Source: Stenotrophomonas maltophilia D457
GTDB taxonomy: Bacteria; Pseudomonadota; Gammaproteobacteria; Xanthomonadales; Xanthomonadaceae
Assembly (NCBI RefSeq): GCF_000284595.1
Contig: NC_017671.1
Coordinates: 248,001 to 312,000 of the forward strand
Length of the DNA: 64,000 nt
Direction: 5' to 3'
Positions 25,932 to 35,569 of this stretch are shown one piece after another. The notes below the pieces were generated by a model. That model worked only from the letters and a program-made list of their open reading frames with translations. It was not told the origin of the DNA and did not search any database. Both the position numbers and the translations under genes were made by a program. How positions within the stretch are numbered: position 1 is the stretch's first letter; each line of letters begins with the position of its first letter.

Positions 25932-26558
25932 TCAGGCGGTCGCGATTCCCGCCTTGCCCAGCGCATCGCGCACCATCGCGTCGTTGGCTTCGGTCACCGG
26001 CCGGGTCAGGTCCCACAGGAACTTCACCCGGAAGCCGGACTTCACCGCATCCTGCGCGCTCCACAGCACGCAGTAGTCGCGGGCCAGGCCGCACACGTGC
26101 ACTTCGCGGATGCGGCGCTCGTGCAGCCAGCCGGCCAGGCCGGTGGCCGGGCGCTCGCCATCGGGGCCATGGTTCTCGCGGAAGGCGCTGTACGAATCCA
26201 CCTGTTGGCGCGTGCCCTTGCGCAGGATCAGGTCGGCCACGGTCCAGTCCACGCCCGGGTGCAGCGCGGCACCGGCGCTGCCCTGCACGCAGTGGTCCGG
26301 CCACAGGGTCTGCGGCTGCGCGTGCAGCAGGATGGTCTCGAACGGGCGTTGGCCGGGGTGCTGGCTGGCGAACGAGGCATGGTCGGCCGGGTGCCAGTCC
26401 TGTGTTGCCACCACGGTGCGGTAGCGGCGCTGCGCCAGCAGATCGGCGATCGGTGCCACCAGCGCATCGCCCTGGTCGCAGGCCAAGGCGCCACCGGGCA
26501 TGAAGTCCGGCTGCAGGTCGATCACCAGCAGGGCGACATCGGCGGGCAGGGCGGTCAT
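25932..26558 (-). CDS. pncA: Nicotinamidase/pyrazinamidase
   Basis: I start at ATG 26558 (208 residues). The cysteine-hydrolase triad is visible as D14 (VIDLQPDF), K114 (RKGT) and C163 (GLARDYCV), and metal ligands lie in TQDWHP. It deaminates nicotinamide to nicotinate for the Preiss-Handler route to NAD. It is probably in one unit with queH upstream, but a hairpin with features of a terminator lies between them. Confidence 0.93.
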   Translation of the reverse strand: MTALPADVALLVIDLQPDFMPGGALACDQGDALVAPIADLLAQRRYRTVVATQDWHPADHASFASQHPGQRPFETILLHAQPQTLWPDHCVQGSAGAALHPGVDWTVADLILRKGTRQQVDSYSAFRENHGPDGERPATGLAGWLHERRIREVHVCGLARDYCVLWSAQDAVKSGFRVKFLWDLTRPVTEANDAMVRDALGKAGIATA

Positions 26559-26579
26559 GGCAGTTCCGCTACAACAGAA

Positions 26580-26602
26580 GGGGCGACCAGCGTGGCCGCC
26601 CC
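26580..26602 (-). terminator. Possible intrinsic terminator after queH
   Basis: Stem GGGGCG/CGCCCC, read on the minus strand and followed by TTCTGTTGT, lies in the 55-bp gap between queH and pncA. The T tract is poor. Confidence 0.4.
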
Positions 26603-26613
26603 ATGCCTGCACG

Positions 26614-27285
26614 TCAATCGTCCTGTGGCGTCCCAGCGTCCCGCCCGTAGTACAGCAGGCCGATCCTGATCCGCTCGCGGCCATTCTCGCGGCGATGGCG
26701 GTTGGCATCGCGCAGCGAGTACACGCAGCCGCAGTATTCCTGCTGGTAGAACTGCTCGCGCTTGCTGATCTCGATCATGCGGCTGGCGCCGCCGCCCTTG
26801 CGCCAGTTGTAGTCCCAGTACTGCAGGCCTTCATAGCGCGACGCCGCACGGATCCCGCAGTCGTTGATCTGCGCCATGTTCTTCCAGCGCGAGATGCCCA
26901 GCGACGAACTGATGGTGTCGTAGCCGTGCTCGTGCGCGTACAGCGCAGTGCGCTCGAAGCGCATGTCGAAGCACATCGTGCAGCGGATGCCGCGTTCAGG
27001 CTCGTTTTCCATGCCGCGTGCACGGCTGAACCAGTTGTCGGTGTCGTAGTCGCAGTCGATGAAGGGAATGCCGTGCTGCTCGGCGAAGCGGATGTTCTCC
27101 TGCTTGCGCAGCTCGTACTCCTTCACCGGGTGGATGTTGGGGTTGTAGAAGAAGATCGCGTAGTCGATCCCGGAGGCGGTGATCGCCTCCATCACTTCGC
27201 CGGAACAGGGCGCGCAGCACGAATGCAGCAGCAGGCGCTTGCCGTCGGCGGGCAGGGTCAGGGTGGGGCGTTGGAGCTCGGTCAT
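26614..27285 (-). CDS. queH: Epoxyqueuosine reductase QueH
   Basis: The 223-residue protein has the QueH (DUF208) cysteine pattern: HSCCAPC near the N-terminus, CTMCFDMR in the middle and YCGCVYS near the C-terminus, which bind a [4Fe-4S] cluster and a further metal. It catalyses the last step of queuosine tRNA modification, reducing epoxyqueuosine; it is unrelated to QueG. I start at ATG 27285; an ATG 15 bases earlier is an alternative. Confidence 0.9.
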   Translation of the reverse strand: MTELQRPTLTLPADGKRLLLHSCCAPCSGEVMEAITASGIDYAIFFYNPNIHPVKEYELRKQENIRFAEQHGIPFIDCDYDTDNWFSRARGMENEPERGIRCTMCFDMRFERTALYAHEHGYDTISSSLGISRWKNMAQINDCGIRAASRYEGLQYWDYNWRKGGGASRMIEISKREQFYQQEYCGCVYSLRDANRHRRENGRERIRIGLLYYGRDAGTPQDD

Positions 27286-27824
27286 CGTCAGGTACCGCAT
27301 GGACCGCCGGCAACGGCGGTGGCCCATGCATCAGCGCGTGGGTGAACGGGTCTGGCCGGATACCGTGAACAGGACGCGCGCGGCCACACCGCCTGCACGC
27401 GCAGGACGACGACGGCCCCGGCAACCTCCCCGCGGAGATTCCAGGTCGAGTCAGGGGACGGTCGTGTCCCCCGGCCGGGGCCGGTATTCGGGCTGATGGA
27501 CACGGGCCGCAGCCCACCTACTACCCGCCGCTTCCCAGGCGCGCGCCCAGTGCTGTTGGCAGGATTCGTTTCCATTCACCGCTGCGGGGCAGCTCCGGAA
27601 TGGACGCGCGAGGCGCCTTCACCGGATTCCCGTTTAAATCCCTCCCCGCGCCGCAGCGATGGGAGGGATACCTTCGGCGTGTGCAAGGTGGACCTGTTGG
27701 TGGCGCCGGTCAAGAGCGCAGGGGTCAGAACCCGCTGCGTGGCAGCGGGATCCGCCCCCAGCGGAAGGAAGGGGTCGGATCCCGCTGCCACGCAGCGGGC
27801 TCTGACCCCGGTCGGGATGCACCT
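27286..27824. other. 539-bp region without a credible gene
   Basis: Open frames here lack domain character and look like GC-rich shadows. The region holds a hairpin with 9-bp arms (ATCCCTCCC at 27638 and GGGAGGGAT at 27661) and two hairpins of the GGGGTC/GACCCC family at 27721-27809. It should include the queH promoter. Confidence 0.6.
27721..27809. repeat. Two inverted copies of the GGGGTC/GACCCC hairpin
   Basis: Copies at 27721-27757 and 27771-27809 share the inner stem CCCGCTGC/GCAGCGGG and are near reverse complements of each other. The first is slightly degenerate (GGGGTCAGAACCC against ATCCGCCCC). They lie just downstream of the nadV stop. Confidence 0.85.
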
Positions 27825-29234
27825 TCAATGCCCCACGGCCGCCCGCGTGCGGATGTCGTCCAGCCGCTGGTCGTGCAGCAGGCGGCCGTTCTCCCACACG
27901 GTCACCATTGCGTCCTCGAAGCCGTCCGGCAGGGTGTCGTCGCCGTTGGCCGGCAGCGGCACCGTGTGCAGGCTGCCATCGTCCAGGCGGCGCAGCAGGC
28001 GCATGCGGCCACGCTTGCTGGCCTTGCCGGCGTCGGTGACCGGATCCTTGTAGACGTCGATCCACTCACCCTCGACCCTCGCCGCCGAGCACTTCAGTGC
28101 GAACTTCTGCGTATCGCGGTCCAGCCGCTGCAGCAGCGCACCGCCCATGCCGAAGGCCACGTTGTCGGCGGCGTAGCCGTCGTCGGTGATGCGTTGCAGG
28201 ATGGTGCGGATGGTATCCGGGTTGATGCCATCGCCCTGGATCACCCGCACGTGGTTGAGCACGCGGTAGCCCTTGCTGTTGAGGGTGTGGCCGAAGGCTT
28301 CATCCAGCCGGCGCAGGCTTTCGGCCACCACCTCCACCGGGTCCCCCGAGTCCGGGCGGATGACCAGGGTGGCGCCCGAGGCGATCACGTCATCGCGCAG
28401 GGTGGTACCCCAGTGCTCGCTGATGGCGCGGTAGATGTCATAGCTGTCCGACACCACGGCTACGATCGCACCGGGCGTGCCGAACTGGCGCAGCATGTTG
28501 CGGTAGGCGTCCACCTCGCGCTCGCGGCCCCAGCTGGTGATGGTGCTGTGCTCGGCGGCGGGAATCGAATAGCCGGCCATCGGCGCGTGGTAGTGCGCGC
28601 GCGCCAGGCACAGGGCCGAGACCGTATCGGTGCCGAGGAAGTTGACCAGGTGCGCGGCACCGCCCAGCGCGGCCGATTCCAGGCTCGAGACACCGCGCGC
28701 GCCGAAGTCATGCAGCTTGAACGGCAGCTGCCCCTGCGGGTCGTCGCTGGTCTGCTGCAGGAACGCGGCGATGGTCTGCCGTGCGTGCCAGCTGATGGTG
28801 GCCACGGTGACCGGGTACCACACGCGCAGCAGCAGCGTTTCCAGGTACGACGGCACCCAGAACGCGGCCGGATCGGTCGATTCGATGGTCATCAGCGCCT
28901 GGTGGGTGGGCACCACGCTGCCCTCGGGAACGGCGCGGATGCGCACCGGCAGGTGGCCGCCAAGCCGGTCGACGATATCGCGCCAGCCGGCCTCGTTGAA
29001 CGGTTCGCCATGCGCGGCGAACACCGCAGCAGCGTCGTCGATGTCGGCGTGGGTGACCGGCCGTGCCAGCGCGCCCTTGAGGATCGCCTGCAGGCCGAAG
29101 AACACCGTGCGATCGTGCAGGCCGCCACGTGATTCGACGTAGAAGAACGTGGCATCGGTACCCGGCGGGTACTGCAGCCAATGGCTGGCCTTGTAGCTGT
29201 CGGTGTTGAGGAGAAGATTATCGAGGTAGTGCAT
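27825..29234 (-). CDS. nadV: Nicotinamide phosphoribosyltransferase
   Basis: The 469-residue protein is of the NAMPT type rather than the nicotinate enzyme: N-terminal LLNTDSYKASHWLQYPPGT, then HDFGARGVSSLESAALGG, AEHSTITSWGRERE, SDSYDIYRAISEHWG and IRPDSGDPVEVV. It converts nicotinamide and PRPP directly to nicotinamide mononucleotide. The next enzyme, NMN adenylyltransferase, is encoded 64 bases upstream on the same strand, giving a two-gene salvage operon. Confidence 0.93.
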   Translation of the reverse strand: MHYLDNLLLNTDSYKASHWLQYPPGTDATFFYVESRGGLHDRTVFFGLQAILKGALARPVTHADIDDAAAVFAAHGEPFNEAGWRDIVDRLGGHLPVRIRAVPEGSVVPTHQALMTIESTDPAAFWVPSYLETLLLRVWYPVTVATISWHARQTIAAFLQQTSDDPQGQLPFKLHDFGARGVSSLESAALGGAAHLVNFLGTDTVSALCLARAHYHAPMAGYSIPAAEHSTITSWGREREVDAYRNMLRQFGTPGAIVAVVSDSYDIYRAISEHWGTTLRDDVIASGATLVIRPDSGDPVEVVAESLRRLDEAFGHTLNSKGYRVLNHVRVIQGDGINPDTIRTILQRITDDGYAADNVAFGMGGALLQRLDRDTQKFALKCSAARVEGEWIDVYKDPVTDAGKASKRGRMRLLRRLDDGSLHTVPLPANGDDTLPDGFEDAMVTVWENGRLLHDQRLDDIRTRAAVGH

Positions 29235-29298
29235 GACGGAAGCTCCTTCGCGTCGGGTGGCACCAGCGGTCTATCCGCCAGTGGGAAAGCCGGGCCGG

Positions 29299-30348
29299 TC
29301 AGCCGCGGCCGAGGAAATACTCCAGGATGTGCAGGTGGTCTTCGAACAGCTGCGGGCCCATGTCCAGTGCTTCACTCACCGGTATCCAGCGTGCCTTGTC
29401 GGCGTCATCGCCACCGCGCACCGGCGGCAGCTCGCCGGCCGGAAACTCGAAGTGGAAACCGTGGGTGATGGTGCGGCCACGCTGGCTGCGGTCCGGGTGG
29501 TCGAACACCTGCTGGCCCTTCAGCGACCCCTTCAACACCGGCAACGGAATCTTCAGCCGGGTTTCCTCGCGCAGTTCGCGCAGGCAGCTGTCGAGCAGGC
29601 TCTGTTCCTGGCCGACGAAGCCGCCGGGCAATGCCCACAGCCCCTTGCCGGGTTCCGAGCGGCGACGCACCAGCAGCACGTGGCCCGAATGCACCACCAC
29701 CGCATCGGTGGTGACGAAGGTGGGCGCGTAGGGTGCATCCTTCCAGGCGGCCTTGTACTGTTCGATGAAGCGGTACTCGGCCACCAGCTGGCCATACGCA
29801 GGCGCACTCTTGCGGAACGCTTCGAGCATGTCGTACACCGGCGCCGGCACATTGCCACGCAGCATCAGCAGCGCGCCGTGGAAGTCGACGTCGCCCGCTT
29901 CGAACAGGTAGCGCCGCAGCTCGGTGGCCGACAGGGTGGCAGTGTGCTGCACGTCCACCAGCGGCCACTGCGGGAACTCGCGCAGGTAGTAGCTGGACGC
30001 ATCCTTGTCCATGCCGATCAGGCCCACCCTGGCATCGGCGGCGGCACCGTCGTTGCGCAGGGCGTCAGCCACCTGGCGCTGCACGTTGGCGATCCATTGT
30101 GCTTCGTTGTACAGGTGGTCACGCAGCGGGCGGATCAGCAGACGGTCGGTGTGGCCGTCGAGGGCCGCCTGGATCATCACGGCGCGTTCGGCCACGGTCC
30201 AGGGATTGCGGAGGCTGCGGGGGGTATCGGCAGAGCCGACCAGGAAGATCAGCTTGCGGGCCCGGCTCAGGGCCAGGCGGGCAACGGCGGCGTGGCCGTT
30301 GTGGAAGGGCTCGAATCGCCCGATGAAGACGAGATAGTCGAATTCCAT
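29299..30348 (-). CDS. Bifunctional NMN adenylyltransferase / Nudix hydrolase
   Basis: The 349-residue fusion has an N-terminal nucleotidyltransferase domain (FIGRFEPFHNGH, the HxGH site, and SATELRR) and a C-terminal Nudix domain whose box includes GGFVGQEQSLLDSCLRELREET. The first half makes NAD from NMN and ATP. The second probably cleaves ADP-ribose, as in the NadM-Nudix fusion of Synechocystis and Francisella. It is the first gene of an operon with nadV. Confidence 0.92.
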   Translation of the reverse strand: MEFDYLVFIGRFEPFHNGHAAVARLALSRARKLIFLVGSADTPRSLRNPWTVAERAVMIQAALDGHTDRLLIRPLRDHLYNEAQWIANVQRQVADALRNDGAAADARVGLIGMDKDASSYYLREFPQWPLVDVQHTATLSATELRRYLFEAGDVDFHGALLMLRGNVPAPVYDMLEAFRKSAPAYGQLVAEYRFIEQYKAAWKDAPYAPTFVTTDAVVVHSGHVLLVRRRSEPGKGLWALPGGFVGQEQSLLDSCLRELREETRLKIPLPVLKGSLKGQQVFDHPDRSQRGRTITHGFHFEFPAGELPPVRGGDDADKARWIPVSEALDMGPQLFEDHLHILEYFLGRG

Positions 30349-30541
30349 GAGAATCCCTCATGTCGTTGTGGCAGCCGCGGGTCTGTCCCTTGGCTTGCTG
30401 CAGATGCTACGCCGATGGCGGGGCGGGTCAAGCCTGCAGCCGTGCTTTCTGCTGAACGGCGCATTGCGTGCGCGGACTGCGCCGTTGTTCTCAGGCCCTG
30501 AGAAGCCCCTGCGCCATACTGCAACCCACGCGGCGGACGGC

Positions 30542-32434
30542 ATGCTCGGGGGCAAGACAGTGGCGGACAAGTACTGCGATCTGGTCATGAAAGGCGGCAT
30601 CACCAGCGGCATCGTGTACCCCAATGCGGTACTGGCGCTGGCCCGCGAGTATCGCTTCAAGAGCATCGGCGGCACTTCAGCCGGCGCCATTGCGGCAGCG
30701 GTGGCGGCTGCAGCGGCCTGCGGCGATCGCCGCCAGCAGGCCGGCGAGCAGCTGCCCGGCGATGCAGGCTATGGCGGGCTGTCGGCGGTGTCGGCACAGC
30801 TGTCCCGGCGCGGCTTCATCTACAGCCTGTTCCAGCCGGCGCGCGGCGCGCGCGCGGCCTATCGGCTGCTGGTGGTGCTGACCGGCAATGCCCGCCTGCC
30901 GCACAAACTGCTGTGCCTGGCCGTTGCGGTATTCGAGATCGCGCCGCTGGAAGTGCTGGTGTCGCTGGCGCTGCTGCTCGGCCTGGGCTGGTGGGGCGGT
31001 GGCTGGAGCGGCGTGGCCGCCACGCTGCTGCCATCACTGCTGTGCGCCTACGGTGCGGGTGTGGCCGGTGCCGCGCTGCGGGTCGCGCGGGTGGCGCGTC
31101 GCAACCTGCTGGGCCTGTGCAGCGGCCTCAGCCGCGATCCACGCAGGCCGGCGCTGACCGAGTGGTTGCATGAATGCCTGCAGCAGCTGTCGGGCAAGCC
31201 GCTGGATGCACCGTTGACCTTCGCCGACCTGCACGATGCGCCGCGCTACGCCGGTGAGCCGGACAGCCCGCATGCGATCAGCCTGCAGATGATCACCACC
31301 TGCATCTCACACAACGAGCCGCGCACGCTGCCGCTGGGCGGTGCGCAGTTCTGGTTCCTGCGCGAGGAGTTCGAGCAGCTGTTCCCCGCCAGCGTGGTGC
31401 AGTGGCTGGTGAGCCAGGCCGGCCCGCCGCTGGAGGTGGAAGGGCGGCAGTACTACCACCTGCCACAGGGCCCGAAGTTGCCGGTGCTGGTGGCCACGCG
31501 CATGAGCCTGAGCTTCCCGCTGCTGATCAGCGCGGTGCCGCTGCATGAACCCTCACGCCGCGAACGACGCTGCGAACCGACCGCCCCTGCGGCCGACCAG
31601 GAGCACAACGTTGCCGACAGCATGGAAGGGCTGACCAGTGCCGGGCAGACCTGCGGCCCGGTGATCATCGCCTTCCGCATCTGCTGGTTCTCCGATGGCG
31701 GCATCAGCAGCAACTTCCCGATCCATCTGTTCGACGCCGCCCTGCCGCGCTGGCCGACCTTCGCCATCAACCTGGTTTATCCACAGCACGCCGAAGCGGT
31801 GAGCCAGGGCAGCGGCGGCCGCCAGGCGCTGGAACATGCGGTGTTCCTGCCCACCGAAAACCGCCACGGCTGGCAACGGCATTACCAGTCCATCGCCACG
31901 CCACTGGCCGCAGCCGAGCTGGGTCGTTTCCTGTTCGCGGTGGTGGCGACCATGCAGAACTGGCGCGACCTGCTGCAGGCGCGCGCACCGGGTTATCGCG
32001 ACCGCATCGTGCACGTCAGCCTGCAGGGCGACGAAGGCGGCATGAACCTGGACATGCCGCAGGAGGTACTCTCCCGCATCGCCGACAAGGGCAGCCTGGC
32101 CGGTGCGCGCTTCTGTTCGTTCTCGTTCGAGAACCACTACTGGATCCGCTGGCGCAACCTGGCCTCGGCCTACCAGCGTTACACGCTGGAAGTGGCGCGC
32201 ACCGATGATCCGGCGCAGCAGGTGCTGGCCTACCGCGCGGCGTACGCGATGGTCGCCAGCGGTCAGCCGACGCCACCGTCGTACAAGCTGGGCTCGGAAG
32301 ACAAACGGCTGGCCTCGCAGCAGTTGTGGGGCTTGATGGTCGAGCAGGGCCGCACCTGGGAGGACCTCGGCCCGGACCTTACCGACGGCGCACCGCGTCC
32401 GCTGCCGCAGATGAAGGTGACCCCGATCTACTGA
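30542..32434 (+). CDS. Patatin-like phospholipase with a central membrane segment
   Basis: I start at ATG 30542; the frame extends upstream but would overlap the divergent NAD gene start. The 630-residue protein has a patatin catalytic core: oxyanion motif MKGGITSGIVYPNAV, nucleophile elbow GTSAG (Ser 46) and the dyad Asp in WFSDGGISSNFPIHLFD. Between them lies a hydrophobic stretch (about residues 115-185) that could be two or more membrane helices, so it is likely membrane-bound. It hydrolyses acyl esters. The wide gap between the two catalytic motifs is longer than in standard bacterial patatins. Confidence 0.82.
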   Translation: MLGGKTVADKYCDLVMKGGITSGIVYPNAVLALAREYRFKSIGGTSAGAIAAAVAAAAACGDRRQQAGEQLPGDAGYGGLSAVSAQLSRRGFIYSLFQPARGARAAYRLLVVLTGNARLPHKLLCLAVAVFEIAPLEVLVSLALLLGLGWWGGGWSGVAATLLPSLLCAYGAGVAGAALRVARVARRNLLGLCSGLSRDPRRPALTEWLHECLQQLSGKPLDAPLTFADLHDAPRYAGEPDSPHAISLQMITTCISHNEPRTLPLGGAQFWFLREEFEQLFPASVVQWLVSQAGPPLEVEGRQYYHLPQGPKLPVLVATRMSLSFPLLISAVPLHEPSRRERRCEPTAPAADQEHNVADSMEGLTSAGQTCGPVIIAFRICWFSDGGISSNFPIHLFDAALPRWPTFAINLVYPQHAEAVSQGSGGRQALEHAVFLPTENRHGWQRHYQSIATPLAAAELGRFLFAVVATMQNWRDLLQARAPGYRDRIVHVSLQGDEGGMNLDMPQEVLSRIADKGSLAGARFCSFSFENHYWIRWRNLASAYQRYTLEVARTDDPAQQVLAYRAAYAMVASGQPTPPSYKLGSEDKRLASQQLWGLMVEQGRTWEDLGPDLTDGAPRPLPQMKVTPIY

Positions 32435-32454
32435 CCCGATCCTGCGGTCGAATC

Positions 32455-32494
32455 GGGGTCAGATCCGTTTCCGCAGGAAAACGGATCTGACCCC
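32455..32494. repeat. GGGGTC/GACCCC hairpin
   Basis: A single copy with inner stem CGTTT/AAACG lies right after the patatin stop; a GTAG element follows 17 bases later. Confidence 0.82.
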
Positions 32495-32510
32495 GCAGTG
32501 GTTGCTGCTC

Positions 32511-32535
32511 TTGCCGGCCAGCGGCCGGCACTACC
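32511..32535. repeat. Single SMAG-type element
   Basis: GCCGGCC-AGC-GGCCGGC stem ending CACTACC (GTAG on the minus strand), between the patatin gene and the convergent regulator gene. Confidence 0.8.
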
Positions 32536-32566
32536 GCAGGTGCAGGGCGCAGCCCTGCAGAACCCC

Positions 32567-33934
32567 CTATCGCCCCGGCAACTGCGCGAACGCGCGCTGC
32601 ATGCAGTCCTCGCGCGGGCACACCCGGCACCCCGGGCCGATCGATACCGAATTGCCCGGGCTCTGCACATCCAGCCCCAGTGAATACACCAGGCGTTCGG
32701 CATGCTGCAGGTCGCAGCCCAGCGCCACCGCGAAGGTCTTGCGCGGTTGGCCATGGCCGACCGGGCCACTGCTGACCTGCCGCGCCAGCCAGAAATGACG
32801 GCGGCCATCGGGCATGCGCGCGGTCTGGGTGAGGATGCGCCCGGGTTGGTTGAACGCCTCGTAGACGATCCACAGCGGGCACGATCCACCCACCTGCGAG
32901 AAGTGGAAATCGGTGGCCGAATGGCGCTTTGAGACGTTGCCCGCCCGATCCACGCGGATGAAGAAGAACGGCAGGCCGGGCGCGCTGCGCCGTGCCAGCG
33001 TGCTCAGCCGGTGGCAGACCGCTTCGAAGCCGACGCCGAACTGGTGCGCCAGCAGTTCGATGTCGTAGCTGCTGGTTTCGGCTGCACGCAGGAAGCGCAT
33101 GTACGGCATCACCAGCGCACCGGCGAAATAGTTGGAGAGACCGATCCGCGCCTGCGCGATGCGTGCCTCATCGGTGAACCCGGCGCGCGCCACCACCGCA
33201 TCGATCTGCGGCAGGTAGCCGTGCAGGGCCAGCTCGGCCGCCATCTGGAACGCCTGCTGTCCGGGCTCTAGGTAATCGGGCAGCCACAGCCGCCGCGCAC
33301 CGGCATCGTAGTGCCGCTTTTCGCGCCCGGCCTGCAGTGCGGCCACTTCCACCAGCACGCCATGGCGGTCGGCCAGCAGCTGGCGCAGCCGCGGTGCCAC
33401 ATGCCCGGGCGACAGCCCCCATTCGGCGAACAGCTGCTCGGCCAGCTCGTCCAGCTCGGGAATGTGGTTGTGCATGCGGTTGAAGAACTCGCGCACCTGG
33501 TCACCGGCGGGCAGGGTACTGCCGGCGCCGGGCTCGCCCAGCTGGAACTCCAGTGCGGCCGCGTGCTCGCGCAGCGCCAGGTGACGACGGTGCAGGTCCA
33601 ACAGCGCGCGGCTGACCTGCGGCAGGTTCCCGGCCAGCGCGCGCAGTTCGGTCGCGCTGACCTCGGCCAGGCCCAGGTCGCGCAGGGTTTCGCCCAGCGC
33701 CTCCTGCAGGGCGGCGGGCTCATCGTCATCGAACAGCGAGGAAACGTCGCCCAGCACCTCTCCCAGCTTCTTCTGCACCGCCGGTGTCAGTGGGCGCTTG
33801 TTGCGCTCGATCTGGTTCAGGTAGCTGGCCGACAGCCCCAGCGCACGCGCCAGATCGGCCTGGCTGTAGCCGCGCTGCTCGCGCAGCCGCAGCAGGCGCA
33901 GGCCGAGTTGCCGCTGGGGAGCTGAATAATTCAC
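32567..33934 (-). CDS. Short-chain fatty acyl regulator family protein (XRE HTH + IrrE-like + C-terminal Cys domain)
   Basis: The 455-residue protein has an N-terminal XRE helix-turn-helix (REQRGYSQADLARALGLSASYLNQIER), an IrrE/ImmA-like middle region (QAFQMAAELALHG, lacking an intact HExxH) and a C-terminal domain with clustered cysteines (GPGCRVCPREDCMQRAF). This is the layout of RamB/PrpC-type regulators of propionate and short acyl metabolism. It is divergent from the mmsA operon (115 bases between starts), so it most likely controls valine degradation. Confidence 0.86.
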   Translation of the reverse strand: MNYSAPQRQLGLRLLRLREQRGYSQADLARALGLSASYLNQIERNKRPLTPAVQKKLGEVLGDVSSLFDDDEPAALQEALGETLRDLGLAEVSATELRALAGNLPQVSRALLDLHRRHLALREHAAALEFQLGEPGAGSTLPAGDQVREFFNRMHNHIPELDELAEQLFAEWGLSPGHVAPRLRQLLADRHGVLVEVAALQAGREKRHYDAGARRLWLPDYLEPGQQAFQMAAELALHGYLPQIDAVVARAGFTDEARIAQARIGLSNYFAGALVMPYMRFLRAAETSSYDIELLAHQFGVGFEAVCHRLSTLARRSAPGLPFFFIRVDRAGNVSKRHSATDFHFSQVGGSCPLWIVYEAFNQPGRILTQTARMPDGRRHFWLARQVSSGPVGHGQPRKTFAVALGCDLQHAERLVYSLGLDVQSPGNSVSIGPGCRVCPREDCMQRAFAQLPGR

Positions 33935-34049
33935 AGAATTAACAGGAACCGTGGGGCGTGTTGGCCAGATTAAGCGGATTCAGCCCGGAAATCGAGCCGG
34001 GTGCTGTGAATAATGCCAAGCATCTTTCGCACCCTGTGGGATTGTCGTC

Positions 34050-35555
34050 ATGACTGTTGCAGCGCCCCGTATCCGCATGCTGATCGATGGCCAGTTCGTT
34101 GAATCGGCCACTTCCCACTGGCAGGACGTGATCAATCCGGCCACCCAGGACGTGCTGGCCCAGGTGCCGTTCGCCACCACCGGCGAAGTGGACGCCGCCG
34201 TTGCCGCCGCCAAGGAAGCCTTCAAGACCTGGCGCAAGACCCCGATCGGCACCCGCGCGCGCATCTTCCTGAAGTACCAGCAGCTGATCCGCGAAAACAT
34301 GAGTGAGCTGGCCCACATCCTCACCGCCGAACAGGGCAAGACCCTGCCGGACGCCGAAGGTGATGTGTTCCGCGGCCTGGAAGTGGTCGAGCACGCCGCC
34401 GCCATCGGCAACCTGCAGCTGGGCGAGCTGGCCAACAACGTGGCCAATGGCGTGGACACCTACACGATCATGCAGCCGCTGGGCGTGTGCGCCGGCATCA
34501 CCCCGTTCAACTTCCCGGCGATGATCCCGCTGTGGATGTTCCCGATGGCGATTGCAACGGGCAACACCTTCATCCTCAAGCCGTCCGAGCAGGACCCGAT
34601 GGTCACCATGCGCCTGGTCGAGCTGGCGCTGGAAGCCGGCATTCCCAAGGGCGTGCTGAACGTCGTCCACGGCGGCGAGGAAGTGGTCAACGCGATCTGC
34701 GACCACCCGGACATCAAGGCCGTGTCGTTCGTCGGGTCCACCCGCGTCGGCACCCACGTCTACAACCGCGCTTCGCTGGCCGGCAAGCGCGTGCAATGCA
34801 TGATGGGCGCCAAGAACCACGCCGTGGTGCTGCCGGACGCCAACAAGGAACAGACCCTCAACGCAATGGTCGGTGCCGCCTTCGGTGCCGCTGGCCAGCG
34901 CTGCATGGCGGCTTCCACGCTGGTGCTGGTCGGTGAAGCGCGCAACTGGGTGCAGGACCTGGTGGCCAAGGCCCAGACCCTGAAGGTCAGCGCCGGCACC
35001 GTGTCCGGCACCGACGTCGGCCCGGTCATTTCCTGCAGCGCCCGCGAGCGCGTGGAAGGCCTGATCGCCTCGGGCGTGGAGCAGGGCGCCAAGCTGGTGC
35101 TCGATGGCCGCAAGCCGCAGGTCGATGGCTTCGAGAAGGGCAACTTCGTCGGCCCGACCATCTTTGCCGGTGTCACCACCGACATGCGCATCTACCAGGA
35201 AGAGATCTTCGGGCCGGTGCTGGTCATCCTCGAAGCGGAAACGCTGGAAGAGGCCATCGCGATGGTCAACAGCAACCCGAACGGCAACGGCACCGCACTG
35301 TTCACCCAGTCCGGCGCTGCCGCGCGCAAGTTCCAGGAAGACATCGACGTCGGCCAGGTCGGCATCAACGTGCCGATCCCGGTGCCGGTGCCGCTGTTCT
35401 CGTTCACCGGTTCGCGCGCCTCCAAGCTGGGCGACCTGGGCCCGTACGGCAAGCAGGTGGTGCTGTTCTACACCCAGACCAAGACGGTCACCGCGCGCTG
35501 GTTCGATGACGAGACGCTGAGCCACGGCGTCAACACCACGATCAGCCTGAAGTAA
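34050..35555 (+). CDS. mmsA: CoA-acylating methylmalonate-semialdehyde dehydrogenase
   Basis: The 501-residue aldehyde dehydrogenase has the catalytic Cys 285 in AAGQRCMA, the [14 protein letters not shown] segment that marks the MmsA subgroup, and the NAD-binding FVGSTRVG. It converts methylmalonate (and malonate) semialdehyde to propionyl- (acetyl-)CoA. It is the first gene of an operon in which the following four genes encode the earlier steps of valine degradation. Confidence 0.95.
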   Translation: MTVAAPRIRMLIDGQFVESATSHWQDVINPATQDVLAQVPFATTGEVDAAVAAAKEAFKTWRKTPIGTRARIFLKYQQLIRENMSELAHILTAEQGKTLPDAEGDVFRGLEVVEHAAAIGNLQLGELANNVANGVDTYTIMQPLGVCAGITPFNFPAMIPLWMFPMAIATGNTFILKPSEQDPMVTMRLVELALEAGIPKGVLNVVHGGEEVVNAICDHPDIKAVSFVGSTRVGTHVYNRASLAGKRVQCMMGAKNHAVVLPDANKEQTLNAMVGAAFGAAGQRCMAASTLVLVGEARNWVQDLVAKAQTLKVSAGTVSGTDVGPVISCSARERVEGLIASGVEQGAKLVLDGRKPQVDGFEKGNFVGPTIFAGVTTDMRIYQEEIFGPVLVILEAETLEEAIAMVNSNPNGNGTALFTQSGAAARKFQEDIDVGQVGINVPIPVPVPLFSFTGSRASKLGDLGPYGKQVVLFYTQTKTVTARWFDDETLSHGVNTTISLK

Positions 35556-35569
35556 CGGCAGGAGCAGCC

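Noticed and set aside
27600..29132. 510-codon plus-strand frame opposite nadV
   Set aside because: Shadow of nadV with no domain; the real gene is complete on the minus strand.
30347..30541. Upstream extension of the patatin gene to 30347
   Set aside because: It would overlap the start of the divergent NAD gene, and the added 65 residues have no patatin homology or clear signal peptide.
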